From Hyphochytrium catenoides (taxonomy: Eukaryota > Sar > Hyphochytriomycetes > Hyphochytriales > Hyphochytriaceae): 22,221 nt of DNA. Location of the stretch: NCBI GenBank assembly GCA_900088475.1, contig FLMG01001525.1:6558-28778 (forward strand), given 5' to 3'. Of the stretch, positions 7,813 through 19,220 are shown piece after piece. Every line of letters starts with the position of its first letter. Position 1 is the first letter of the stretch. The position numbers were made by a program, and so were the translations under genes. The notes beneath the pieces are model-generated. The model was not told the DNA's origin. It was given only the letters and a program-made list of their open reading frames with translations, and ran no database searches.

Positions 7813-10800
7813 ATGGGAGCTCCCAGACAAAGGCCGCTTGATACAGCGTCCGCGCCTGTCTACACGGAGAAGCCACCCCCGGACGGTGAGAGATAGGGAC
7901 CCTTCATCTGGACTCTGCGCCCTAAACTTTGAAGCAACAGCCTGCTTTCTCCTCCTAGCAATTATGGGCATGCTCTCCGAGTATCGTCGTCTCTCAGCTT
8001 GCTCCTGTCTGATGCTGTGCGATGTAGACAGTGGAAGACTCTCACTTCATTGTACTCTCTTCACCTTACGCTGTCTTCAATGTTTGCTTTGCTTTGGGCC
8101 TGGTTGTCGCCTCCATCCGCAGTGCTGCCGGGATATGAGAAGCCAAAGTCAACATTCAAGGTCCTGGCGCCCGTAACTGCGGAGGATAGACTCTCAGCCG
8201 CACGGGTAAGCAGTGGGCAGGGAAGAAAAAGGAGGAGATGCCTAAGAACAAAGGGGAGAAAGCGACCCAATAACAAGTTAAAGAAACTGAAGAAAGAGAG
8301 AGAATGGTCCGCTCTCGGTGACCAGGTTCACAGAGTCATAAGATAAGAACGGGACTCGATTCCCATGATGGGAGAAATGCACTAGAAAGATAGCGGGTGA
8401 GGGAAGGCGTAGATGCAGATAGAACGGAGAAATGAGAGATGCAAGCGCCTTCTGCTCAGCCTCGCTCTTTCTATAGAAGCAAGCTCTTCGGTCCCTACAG
8501 CGTCCAGCAGGTAAGGTTTGTTCCTCCTTTGGGTCCAAGCTCCTTTTTGTTGGCTCTCTTTCCTCTTTTTCTGCAGATGTGAGGTTTCCTTTCAACGTCG
8601 ACTTTCTATCATATTATGTGGTCCAATCCCAGGCTTCCAGCTATCAGCTACGTTGCCTTCTCTAAAATTACTTGCCATTGCATGCCCTTCCATCCATAGC
8701 GTTCGTAGTTGAAGCCGCAGGGGCCCATGGCAAGAATGGCCTGCCAGGCACCAACGGCCCACATGGAGCACCTGGGTGAGATAGCGAGCTCGCACCGCTC
8801 TATATATAGGGGTTGCGCTGTCAGCCTCCTAGTCCTCTGCCTTACCTCCTGTCGAGATCCCAGCATTGGTCAGTCTTCGCCTCATTCCCTTCTCTGTACA
8901 TTATTTTAGGGCTCATGGCCTCTGTGGAGAGAACCGGCCCCCTGGCCGTCCGGGCAAGGCGGGAGGAGATGGCAGGCCGGGACGAGATGGGAAAAATGGG
9001 AGGAAGGGTGGTAACGGGAAGAAAGGTGAACAAGGCGAGAGTGCAAAGCGTGTACTGCTGAGAGTTGAAGGCGGAGAAGAAGCTCTACTTCTCTCTGGAG
9101 AGGTTGTTACCATCGCGACTGGCAGTTATGAAGTTTTTAAAGAATCGGTGAGAAGATCTCCTTGCTCTTCCTCCTCATTTCTTGAATATCAAAACAGGGC
9201 ATGCAGAGCCCTGCCGCATCGACAGTGTTCTATCTCATAGACTCATTGCAAGCCATATCCCCTATTAGTCCCGTCTATCCTCTGGTCGGACCTTGATGGC
9301 TTCTTCGGTTTGGTTCTAGCCTCTTCCTCGACAGGCTTACCCACCGTAGTCGCGGCAGATAAAGCACGAGATCAGAGGAAAGCCTGGGATCGCTCCTTCC
9401 ATTCTCATCAATGCTAAAGGAGGAGACGGAGGGACAGGAGGACATGGGGGCCATGGTGGGTTATAATCTTCAGCCAAAAATTGCCCACTCATTGATCTTA
9501 TTGTTGCCTTATTGTTGCCTCTGTACACCCGGATTTCTAATTAAGACTTATTGGCTCCGTTCCTGTCTTGCAAGGTGGAAATGGAGGTGCAGGCGGCTTT
9601 GGAGGTGCCGGTGGGAGAGGTGGAGATGGAAAGAGAGGAATGAAGCCCGGCCTGGGTGGCAGCAATGGTGGTAGGGAGACACACATCCCTCAGATCTACT
9701 ACTTTGGACCTCAACTCCTCACGTTTTGTTCGTTCACCTTGGTAGGCAATGGCGGTAATGGCGGTATAGGAGGTAATGGCGGCAAAGGAGGGAATGGGGG
9801 AGACGCCCGAGAGGTGAGTGAGCAATTCTCTGTCTCTTGTCCTTACCGGTCGCAAGTTGGTCTGCTATTTCAGCTTCTAAGCTCTGACGGGACTCTTTCT
9901 CCGGAAAGACAGCTTGCTCAAGGTTATGGCAAGCTATAAGTGAAGTGTCATTGCGCACTGACGCTCTCCGTCGGTTTGCCCCACCCCGCACTTCATTTGT
10001 TGCACCTTCGTTTCGTTTACTTATGACAGGGTTCTAAGGGAGGCACTGGGGGCCAAGTGACAGTCAGTAGCTCCGATCCACGGCTTCTTCACCTGGTAGA
10101 GGTCAACGTTCTGGGAGGAGCAGCAGGAAAGGGAGGCACCGGGGTAAGCCTTGCTGTGATGAAAGGGGTCTCTGGCCACCTTTTAGGAGGAATGAGTGAA
10201 GACGAGAGAGAGAGAGAAGAGCTTTGGCGGATCAGTGAGTTGGGAGATTAGTGAGGTCAAACAGCTATGTGAGTTTGCGGTAGATTGAGCCAAGAAGAGG
10301 AAGAAATAGAAGAGAAGCAGACACCTAGAAGTGCGCTCTATCCAGTTAAGGAACCTCTCCAATGGACATGCGCTTGAAGGGGAGGAGTGAAGAGTCTCAA
10401 AGCCAATTGCTAAGGTGAAACCCTATCATTCCTCTTCTAGGGAGCAGCTGGACTTGGAGGGGGGCCTGGCAAAGGAGGACCCGCTGGCACTGGCGGTAAG
10501 GGTGGTTCTCCATGGTAAGAGTTATGAGTAGTGCCAATCATGAGATGAAAGGCCAGGAAACAGACGTATGGGAGGCAAAGATGACACTGTAAACCTCTCA
10601 AACGTTGTTGACCACATTAACAGCCATCTTTACTCAAGCTGCATCGCATGGGAAACACTAGAAAGTAGGAGAAGAAGGAGACCCAACGCTCTATTAGACG
10701 ATAGATCGGCAGCCATCCACCTGCGGGATGCCTGTCCGGGTGTATACTGAGAAGGAACAGAAAGTCACAGACCATAGTTCACCCTCCCATGAGATATGCT

Positions 10801-13800
10801 ACTGTGGCGGCGGGGGATGTCGAGGCAAAAGAAAAGAATCTCATCGTTCTCTTCTGTGCGCTTTTCCAATGTCTTCATAAAAACAGGGATCGATTGATGA
10901 TCACCGGGCGGTATGCCTACAAGTATCCCAACGGGAAAGACGTGTCTTACCGGTATAGCAAGGAGCGGTGCGTGCGTGGACGAGATGGAGAGATAGGAGA
11001 ACCCGGCAAGGTTGGAACAGGAGGAACGAAGGGTGAGCCCGGCATAGGTGGACAAGACGGGAAATGCGGGAGGTATAGCGGACAGAACCTTTCACTCTGA
11101 CGTTTACCACCTCTGTCCGCCACAGCCTATAGAGGCACTTCAATCGCGGGTTCAGACACTCCTATGTTCATCAGCTTTGATTTTAGCCTACAGTTCTCAC
11201 GTCTATCAGTGGACGACTCGCTGCTCCTCATTCACCTTATCACAGTTCATCTTCCTTTATCCCTCGCGGCTGGCCCGTTGTACCCGTCCCTTTCAGCTAA
11301 GGCACATCTCTCCGGCTCGTGGTTATAATGGCTCTTAATGTTAGGGATGGGACGGTTACATGGCAGATCTTGGACAAGAATGGGCAAATCGTGGAGGAAG
11401 CATCCGATAAGTTTGATGTCCAGATCGTTAGCTACAACGTCACTTGCGCCATGGTGAGAACTTGTGTGTGCTTCCACCTCTCTTCCACTCTCTACAGCTC
11501 AGTCGTAGATCTCTGTTGCCCTGTTCGGCATGCTTCTCATTCTGCTGCCGAAATCTCGATTTAGGTGCAATGCTAACGCACCACCTTCTCTAGAATAACG
11601 GTATCTTTGAACCTGGTGCGTTGATAGAAGTAGCGGACGTTATTGTTAGGAGCACTGGAAAGCTGGACTTGCCTGCAGGTGCGTGGATCGAGAGACTAGC
11701 TTTCCCTTTCTCCGCACTCGATGCGAGCGCCCTTGCTACCTCTTCTCGGCTCTCGGCCCTGCCGTCTGGGAGAGTATTTCAATTAGACTTTCTACGTGTC
11801 CAGGTAGCGCTTTATCCTCGCCCTTAGCGCTTCCTTCTAAGGCTGTGGCCATCTTCTCTGTGCCTTTCTCTCCATTGCAGGGGTCACACTTTCATTCCCT
11901 ACAAACGACACGGTGGTGTCGGACGAGAAGAGGGTGGAGCTGCCAGCCTTGAGCAAGGGACAGAAATACTCGGTAGAGGGCAAGTTCCTTCTCCGCGTCA
12001 GAACCATCGCGGGACCAGCCAGAGGGAAACCGTTTACGAGTTTCTTCTGCCTGGTGATCTACTTTACTCCTCAGACTCCCTGTTTTACCTTTTCTCATCT
12101 GCATTGGAGCTTTCCATTGGTTCCTTGCTAGATCTAAGCGTTGGAGATGTCTGTCTTCGGGTTGTACGAGCTCCCGTAGCCGTATGGTTCATACAGTTAG
12201 ACTCACTTATTGCTTCTGCTACTGATGACAACTAGGAACCCAAGCTGGAGCTCCTGGGTCAGCCCTTCGTGGGTAAAGGTGTCCCTTTTCAAGCCCCAGT
12301 GAAGGTGAGAGGGGGATGAGACGGAAACAACAGCTTTCTGACCTTACTGCCTCCAATCAGCTCAAGAGATGGCTTCATCTTCCTCTCTCACTGCCGTTCT
12401 ATTCTGTCTCGACCCATATTGCGAGGGTTCCTAACGATGCTGCCCCTTACCCTTACTATTTCTCTGCGGCCGAATCCAGCTGTTCCGCCAGTCCTCCTCG
12501 CTTTCTTTTCTTTGTCCTAGGCTGTCTTCTGGTACAAGCAACCCTTTTCTCTTACCCGTTTCGTTGTTGCATCGAACTCATTGACACCTCTCCTATCGTG
12601 CAGGCGGCTGCTAGCATACATCCTGGGATCCGCACTTGTCGTTTCTTAGATCATGAGGCCGAAGGCTTTGATGTAGGAGTCGATATCTGCAATAATTCGA
12701 CAGGACCTGTCGGAACCAAGCACAACTGCGAAGTCAGAGTGGTCCTTACGACGAGCCCAGCATTTCTGGTTGAGGGCAGAACAAAAGAGAACGAGAGACA
12801 AGGGGTTGTGATCAACGAAATAGGGCCGGGCAAGACCGAGACAGTGACCTTCAGAGTTAGGACCCCCTCAGGGGCAGTGCGGATCGGAGAGACACATTTC
12901 ATACAAGTTCATCTCTTTGTTAGAGGATCGTATAGTGAATGTAAGTGCAACTTAATAATGCTCCTTCTTAAGCTTTCCGTCACTGTCCACTGCCTTACCT
13001 TTCTAATCCTAGGTGTGGGGTCGCTCTCGTTCCATCACACTTTACTCTTTAGACATTCTTTCTTTCCTTGCACCCGTCCGGCTTTGCCCAGACTTCTCTA
13101 GTCTTGCTATTGAGCTCTTCTAGATAGACAATCATGTCTGCGACTAACCAAACCTTCCATCGTCCGTTGCCTATGAGCCCTCTGTTACTCTCGGTAAAGT
13201 GGTACCGACGGTCTCCCCTTATTTTACAATGCATATCATATGAAGGCCCTCTATTATCCTCCAGTGTATATATTCAGTTCGAGTCATGCAGGGGCTTGCT
13301 CATATCTGATATTATCCTTTGAACTCGACTTGCTCGTTGCCAAGACTATCATAAGCAGCTGCGAGTAGTACCAGAGTTTGTGGCCCTTGGCTCTCCAAGC
13401 ACCACGATCCTCCTACACCCTGGACTTGGTTCGTCTTCAGTGGAGCTGATATCGTCATCTCTTTCTGCCCTTGGGATCAAATATAACTACTACGATACTG
13501 AGAGATATGGAGGAGTAGACCTACAGCGACTGAGTGGTAAGTTCCAACGTAGAGAGAAGAATCATGACTAGAAATAGGGAAGAACTCCTTCCAATCTTTG
13601 TAGTGCATCTGGCTGTTCTCTTATATTGACTGGCCTCTGTAGACCTGGTGATTATCGCTTCGACCTCCCGTGCCTCCAAGGCTGCCCTGTTGGGTACTAT
13701 TCGGTTGGAAGACTTTCAGTCGAAGGTAGGAGAGTTTGCCACGCACTCACGTGCGTAATATTTAGCACATCGAGACTGCTAACACTCTTCACTTCCTCAC

Positions 13801-15733
13801 TACGCTGCTCTATCTCAGCTCGAGAAGAATGCTACCCTTGTGTTCTGGGGTTTTGAGGTAAGTCTGGTACTGACGCCAGCATACCGTTGAGCGGGAATAT
13901 CTCTGTGAGTTATACTTACCGTCGTTTTCTATTTTGCCCCTCTTTCGGCTCTCTTCTGTTCTAGCCCGTGGACCTCTTCGAATTCTTTGTGACCAGGAAT
14001 AGCTCCGCCAAACCGGTCTCCGATCTGTCAACTATCGTTGCTGCAAAGGGCCGTGGCGGGGTACCCGTCCTCCCATGTCCTTGGTCTCAGGCTCCAAGCC
14101 TAGCAGCCAAAATTCAGCAGGGAATGACAGACAAAGATGGAGACCATCTTTATAGGGCGGTGCCAAAGAAGGACCCGGAAGGCCAGACGGCAGAGACCGT
14201 GACGTTGCATCGCCTGCCCCCGAGATGGTACCGCTACTTCTCTCTTAGCCCTTCTTCAGATCGTCTCTCAGCTAGCATATCTCTCTCTCTTCTCTTTCCT
14301 CTGTCGATATCCGCCCTTCAAGGTGTTATACCGCGGTACCTAGTTTCCATTTCATAGGACGGAACTTATCAAAGGGCCTCTTCTCACCTTTCGCAGGTCC
14401 TCTGTCTCTGTTCTTGCTGGTCAACCGCAGGAACTACCCTCATTATCCTCAGCCCAAAGTGTGTTGCCCTCACCAACACCTTCCGCTGAGCAGCACCTGA
14501 GCTGTAAGAAACTGATTGCAGGTCAGCCTCCGCTGAGGTTCGCACTACACCATCAGAGACACTTGTTGCGTGAAAGACCACTCTCTAAAGATTCTCTTCA
14601 ATCCTCTGCTCTCTCTATAGCTCTTTATTTCCCTTCTTGTGTATCAACACTCTCTCTCACTGCATACTCGAAAGTAGTCCCTTACCGACAAACTCTGTAT
14701 GCAATGCAGCAATTTGTGTGGGTGCAAGTCCTTCCCTTAAGGTTCAGCTCCTTCAAACGCCTACATTGATAGTGGCTGAAGGGCTTACTGTCAGAGATAT
14801 CGTGAGTCGCTCATGGAAAGAGTTGTTCTCTTGCAGTGCTCCTATTCCTGAGCATCTCCTCTCTCTTCCTAACCCTTAGCGTTGCAATGGTCTGGCCCCG
14901 CCCTCTTTGCTTTCTAATTGACCGATATATTTTATCGGTTAACCACGCATGATGGGCTTTCTGATCTGACTCTCTCCACCAGGTTGTCGGAGATATCTAT
15001 GCGTCTATCGTATCACAATGGAAGAGCTCATCCCAGCAGCTTATCGGTTCGGCTGAGGTCCTTCGCTCCCTTCTACCGGCCAGCAAGGCTCTTGATGAGG
15101 AAACAAAAGCTCTACTTCACGGTAAGCAAGAGAGGACGTTCTTACGACAATGGCGCAGGTCTGGGAAGGCGAAAGGATCACATGAGACACCCTGTTAACT
15201 ACTGAGAACACGAGAGGTCGCGGGAAGAGAGGGCTTGCAAAGGGGGAGGTTAGATACCAGGGAGGAGGAAGCATTGACGGAACGTTCTTCTTTCTAACCC
15301 GGAAAGCGGGGAGGAAAATCAACCCTATCCTTCTCCTTCTATACCTAACGGCCATGAGAGACCTCAGCATGCCTATGACTTCCTGACAACTTCCTCTAGC
15401 GAACCTCTTTTACTCTTGTTTCGTCGGCTGGATCGCTAAATGCCGCCTTCTTCCCCGTGGACCTAATCTTATATCACAGCCATGCTACGGCGTCTTGGGT
15501 CTGAAGATATGAAGGTCAAGATGTTCGACTCGCTGAACAAGAGGAGGAAGAAGATTCTCATGCCAATAATGGCACAATTGCGAGAGTCCCTCACCCTAAG
15601 AAAAGAGCAGAGTAGACTCGCCGGACTTAAAGCGAAGGACACGAACTTCTGGATTACACTCAGTGAGAAGATTGTGGAGCTAGGGCCGACCAAGCCTTTC
15701 AGAGATAATGTGTTCGATGTCTTACTAGCCTAA
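7813..15733 (+). CDS. Collagen-like/glycine-rich protein with large C-terminal region of unknown function
   Basis: A 26-exon model gives ~1020 residues. Exons: 7813-7885, 8123-8205, 8477-8510, 8700-8775, 8910-9147, 9350-9455, 9575-9670, 9746-9813, 10030-10143, 10441-10514, 10887-11072, 11345-11453, 11594-11678, 11881-12039, 12132-12175, 12236-12304, 12604-12940, 13345-13536, 13643-13725, 13819-13857, 13965-14227, 14323-14342, 14397-14458, 14742-14801, 14983-15121, 15480-15733. All phases agree. Residues 71-133 are 21 G-X-Y triplets (one Gly replaced by Arg), ~192-320 are G-G-X repeats, and ~370-390 return to G-X-Y. Then come NNGIFEPG (~420), LRVVPEF and ALGIKYNYYDTERYGG, motifs I associate from memory with large uncharacterised fungal and protist proteins. 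The C-terminus is charged and helical. No signal peptide is visible, so it looks intracellular. The start ATG opens MGAPRQRP. Exon 22 is the weakest. Confidence 0.78.
8718..9105 (+). other. Collagen-like G-X-Y repeat region
   Basis: Twenty-one consecutive triplets (GKN, GLP, GTN, GPH, GAP and so on to GEQ, GES) run through exons 4 and 5, with only one triplet (RPP) lacking Gly. The register is unbroken across the intron at 8776-8909, where GG joins G. This confirms the splice. Lys/Arg and Asp/Glu are frequent in the X and Y positions. Whether proline is hydroxylated or a true triple helix forms cannot be told. Confidence 0.9.
9415..10514 (+). other. G-G-X low-complexity repeats over five exons
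   Basis: Exons 6 to 10 encode GGN, GGH, GGK, GGA and GGD triplets, with the register again carried over the introns. It is interrupted by a non-repetitive strand-like segment at 10054-10110 (QVTVSSSDPRLLHLVEVNV). The composition differs from the G-X-Y part: Asn and Gly dominate and Pro is rare. It resembles glycine-rich linker or fibre sequence rather than collagen. Confidence 0.85.
14323..14342 (+). other. Proposed 20-base micro-exon
   Basis: The preceding exon ends TG before GTACCG, and the following one starts GT-CCT-CTG (PLSLFLLVNRR). A 20-base exon after a CTTCAAG acceptor and before GTTTCC bridges the phases, reading (W)CYTAVP(S). GTTTC also serves as a donor at 12040. Alternatives are a longer exon 21 ending at 14272, or an exon starting after the TAG near 14355. 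Confidence 0.35.
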
Positions 15734-16045
15734 AGCAACTCTACTAGACAGACAAAGCGAATGAGGTGTGACGTTCCGTAGGGATAGCTGAAACCAAGCA
15801 AAAAGCATAAAAGGCTATTGTGGCCCTTGTTCGAGGCAAATGCTGTTTGGCTACCTCTTCAGACATAGTCCTATTGCAGATAATAGCTGTTGGACTAGTT
15901 GAAAAGACAGGCTTAACAGGGCTATTATGGTTGCTTTATCTCCTGACTCGGGCCGCCAGCAGAGATAGAAAAGCCAATGGCGCAGCTAAAAAGTTCTATA
16001 AGTTAGGAGCGAAAGTCCAACTCTCGACATTTGCATGTTCGCCCA
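15734..16045. other. Tail-to-tail intergenic region
   Basis: This lies between the stop codons of the collagen-like gene (plus) and the reductase-like gene (minus). I see no supported exon. It should hold the two 3' untranslated regions. No canonical AATAAA is visible on either strand; AGCATAAAA near 15800 is only a weak candidate for the plus-strand gene. Confidence 0.4.
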
Positions 16046-19000
16046 TTAGAAGTGTAATTTAATCGCCACATAGATCATCAAGACGGCAAAAAGCATGCCC
16101 AGAAGCGCCTGGCCACGTCCCTCTCTCTCCTGAAGTCTCTTGAAATCTAACGGCGTTAGAACTTTGCGGGCAAGGTCTTGAGGAGAGATTACCCTTCTCT
16201 CTTTCGGTGAGAGAGATAGAGATTCCGTAAAGGTAGAATGTAACGACGATGTGAGAGGGGCCTTTAGCTTGTACGTCGTACATAATCGGACAATTTGCCC
16301 TAAGAGAAGGTCTATCTCAGTCCGCAGCCCCAAAGTCATGTCCATCTGTTGCGGGAGAAGAGACGACGCATCCAAGGTTAGTCGCAAGCGGTCCGAAAGA
16401 TTGTCAAAGGTAGAGAACTAGTGTGCTGGCATAGTCCCTTATCAAGGATTGTTTATAAAATGATAGGACTGCAGGTTTATCCATTGCAACTTGGCGGACC
16501 AAGGATGGGGCTTGGTATGGGTACCTGGATGGTGGACCTTGAGCTTGAGGTGTTATAGAGTCCAAAGGAGGACATGTGGAGAAGAAATGACAGCATCCAT
16601 GCAGGACAGTACTCCAGGAGGTTAAGAAGAGAAGAGAACGATAAGAATGTCAACGCTGTGATGTCAGGCGTCCACTTCGAGCTTGCGTAAGCAACCCTAA
16701 CATTCTGCCAGGAGAAAAGTTGGTGGAGAGCGAATTAGGAGTGACTGATATATAAAGTTGTGCCTAAGAAAGAGTAGCGGCGGAGAATTCGACCAATGAA
16801 ATTGGGTTGGAATGGGCATTGGAGAGGCCTTGCAAGAGCATAAAATTGTGCGGTGGAGAGAGCAGGGGATGTAGAAGGCCACGAGAAAAAGATCAACGTA
16901 GACAAGAGCAAGAAACCATGGGGAGTACATCAACATGTCCCCTGCAATCTCCTGACAGCCCAATAATGCAGCCGGCCACGGTCTCCTGGCTGCTGACTCT
17001 CACCTTCAAACTCTCCCTTGCTACTTTGACAAACACTGTTTGAGTCCAACGACACTGCAAATCCTCCTTAATGGTCCTTCCTGTCAGGGCATTTATAACG
17101 TATAGGGAAGAGAGTAGAGCAACACCCCAGTGAACCGCTGGCGTATAGAATAGAGGTGATCGGACATTGGCGGAAAACGGAGAGGAGGTTGGCGAAGGAG
17201 ACCAGAGAGGACGCCAAGTCATGTAGGTACAGCAAGCGAAGAAAGAGCATTAGAGCTTGATGCGGCCTTTCGCACACCTCTGAGTCGTTACTCTCTCGTT
17301 TACTATCTCCCCCCTCCGAACATGCATAGAGTCCCTTCGCCACATAGCTCTAGCCGTCACTTCTGCCCTGTCTGTCATGCTCTCTTACATAGAATGTTCC
17401 TGGAGAACCAAACCATAATCTGGGAGGTGTCTAAGAGGTCCAAGTAATCTACTGCTGTCATTTTGCTTGGCCTACAGACATCAGGTCGTAAGATCCCAAG
17501 CTTTAAGGGAGGTAAACCGCGGACCAGATATATGAACAGGAAAGAGAGCCGGATAGACACGGCGGACGTTCCGCCTCTCGTTGGAGCAAGTGTAAGGGTG
17601 ATACTGTAGGGTTAAGGAAAGGGCAAGTACAGAGCTTTAGAAAGGGCAAGTACAGAGCTCTAGAACGAGGAAAGCTCCATGGGCCAGAAAGAACAACTTT
17701 CGCCTTTTTCTGTATGAGGCTCTGGGGAGGAGGAGGACGAGGAAGGGCGCTTGAGGAAGTCTGACGGTTGGAAGAGGGAAACACAGCAACGGATTCTCCA
17801 ACATTGAGGAGAACAGACATGCAAAGATGACGCGCAAGAGCTAGTGGATAAGCCGCCCAGTAGGGACAGAAAGGCGTGGGCCGTCACAAACTCAGCTGTC
17901 CCACCCTATGCGCTCAATGACCAGGGTATGTTGAGCATGCCGGACGAGTGACTTCTCGTCAGGGCCTCCGACGTCAAGAGAGAAGAGACTGGCACCCGGA
18001 AGAATGACCGCAGATCCTAGACTGATGATATCATTGAATAATGGAAAGCAAGGCCGTAGTAGACAGGAAGACTAGAAGAGAGAGCAAGTGAGATAGGAAA
18101 GAAGAAGATTGCCGCCAGATAAGAGAAGTGCGGAAGCGAAAGCCCTGATATAACTGGATATTAGAAAAGGACAAAGCCCCACAGGGGGACAGGGGAGGGA
18201 TGGAGTGGTAATAAAAAGGAAGCTTTGGAGAAGAAAAGGTGAACTGCGCGTGCCGAGAGAGAGACAGACGAGACAGACAGACAAACAAACAAGGCATATT
18301 TAGCCGCAATAGAGAGATCAAAGAACATCGCTGTCCTTACGTTTCTTGTAGCTTTAGCCCGTTGTCCGCTCCAGTCTGTAAGCTCAGCACGACAACCCTT
18401 GACCTGTCGTCAGACAGACTAAGCCCGCAAAAGCAAGGATCAATATTTCAGGAGAGAGGTAAGAGGAGGATAGAAGATGGGGATTAGCCATTGATTCGTG
18501 GGGCCAGGGGAGAAGGTTGGAGGCCAGTACATGGGAAGATGATTGAAGAGACGTTGCTAAGAGATGGTTGTAGAGGCATTACGAGAAGAGACCAACTAAA
18601 CAATGGTAGATGCGTGCCGGGTGATAAAGAGCCAATAGAACGTGGTCAAATGAAGACTAGACTCGTACTGTTTAGCGAGAAAATGTCCGCAAGGCTGGGT
18701 ATCATCGGGATCAACGCAGACTATGATGAACAGACACTTCATAATGACAGCTGTCAGAGCTTTGGAAGCACTTGCATCCTCCACTGCAGGGTGTATGGTA
18801 TACGCACTACTCTCCGGTGTCCAAACACGGCCATCGGTATCACAGAGCGAGAGACTGGAACTTGAGCTATGAGATCAACAGCGATGCGACGGGTGTGGGT
18901 GTAAGTTCCCTTGTGGTTTATCTGTTTAAGCAATCTGACCTCAGCCAGACCTTATGCCTGTGTCCGAGTGCTTAGTATTATGTTTACTATGGAGACTCTT

Positions 19001-19220
19001 GGCGCGTCGCTTGGACTCAAGGAATGGAAGTACGTGAACGTGTCGACATTTTTTACCTGATGTCATCGCAATTGAGCGGTTAGCATAGAGGCAACCAAGA
19101 ATGAACAGCAAACCCTTTACTATTTAAGGCCAAGCAACATGCAATGTAGCGCGCCAAACGCTCTCCCTTCACGGATACTAGTGACTGGTGCGAGTAAATG
19201 ACGAGGATCTCCGCCTCCAT
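16046..19220 (-). CDS. Ketopantoate reductase (ApbA/PanE)-family protein, degenerate, with C-terminal hydrophobic anchor
   Basis: A 7-exon model gives ~412 residues: 19220-19096, 18866-18669, 18418-18341, 18021-17905, 17603-17389, 17137-17004, 16417-16046. Phases agree throughout. Family features in order are a first beta strand EILVI, IIVCVDPDDT (~81-90, the usual vK-x-dT site), VVVLSLQTG (~116-124, usual QNG), a middle LVRHAQHT (~158-165), INALTG (~259-264) and a C-terminal domain with TEIDLLLGQIVRL (~322-334). The family reduces 2-dehydropantoate with NADPH in pantothenate synthesis. Here the N-terminal GxGxxG is absent (YSHQSLVS), the QNG Asn is Thr, and no Lys precedes INALTG where the catalytic Lys is expected. 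Only the Glu of TEID is kept, so catalysis is doubtful. The end (ALLGMLFAVLMIYVAI then KLHF) suggests a tail anchor, unusual for the family. The first exon and exon 5 are least certain. Confidence 0.6.
17618..17663. repeat. 23-base tandem duplication in an intron
   Basis: The unit AAAGGGCAAGTACAGAGCTT followed by TAG occurs at 17618-17640 and again at 17641-17663, with one T/C difference. It lies just upstream (in the minus sense) of the acceptor of exon 5 of the reductase-like gene and looks like a recent small duplication. Confidence 0.9.

Noticed and set aside
7541-8155. Minus-strand open frames with an apparent start at 8155, a donor at 8069 and AATAAA near 7515, suggesting a small basic protein gene
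   Set aside because: Plus-strand exons 7813-7885 and 8123-8205 have better splice sites, and their phases lead straight into the G-X-Y region, so the minus frames are antisense shadows.
8439-8510. ATG at 8439 reading MQAPSAQPRSFYRSK as a first exon of the collagen-like gene
   Set aside because: It ends in phase 0, whereas the exon at 8700 needs phase 1; the exon 8477-8510 in another frame fits both sides and joins upstream exons.
13272-13290. GTTCGAGTC resembling a tRNA T-loop
   Set aside because: The flanking bases do not pair into a T arm and no anticodon arm or acceptor stem is present.
18790-18900. Plus-strand exon-like frame GVWYTHYSPVSKHGHRYH ending at a GTAAGT
   Set aside because: It lies antisense to exon 2 of the reductase-like gene, which has phase-matched neighbours and family motifs; no partner exons on the plus strand fit.
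19139-19195. Plus-strand ATG frame ending RILVTGA before GTAAAT, resembling a short-chain dehydrogenase start
   Set aside because: No convincing following exon carries the rest of the fold, and the stretch is antisense to the first exon of the reductase-like gene.
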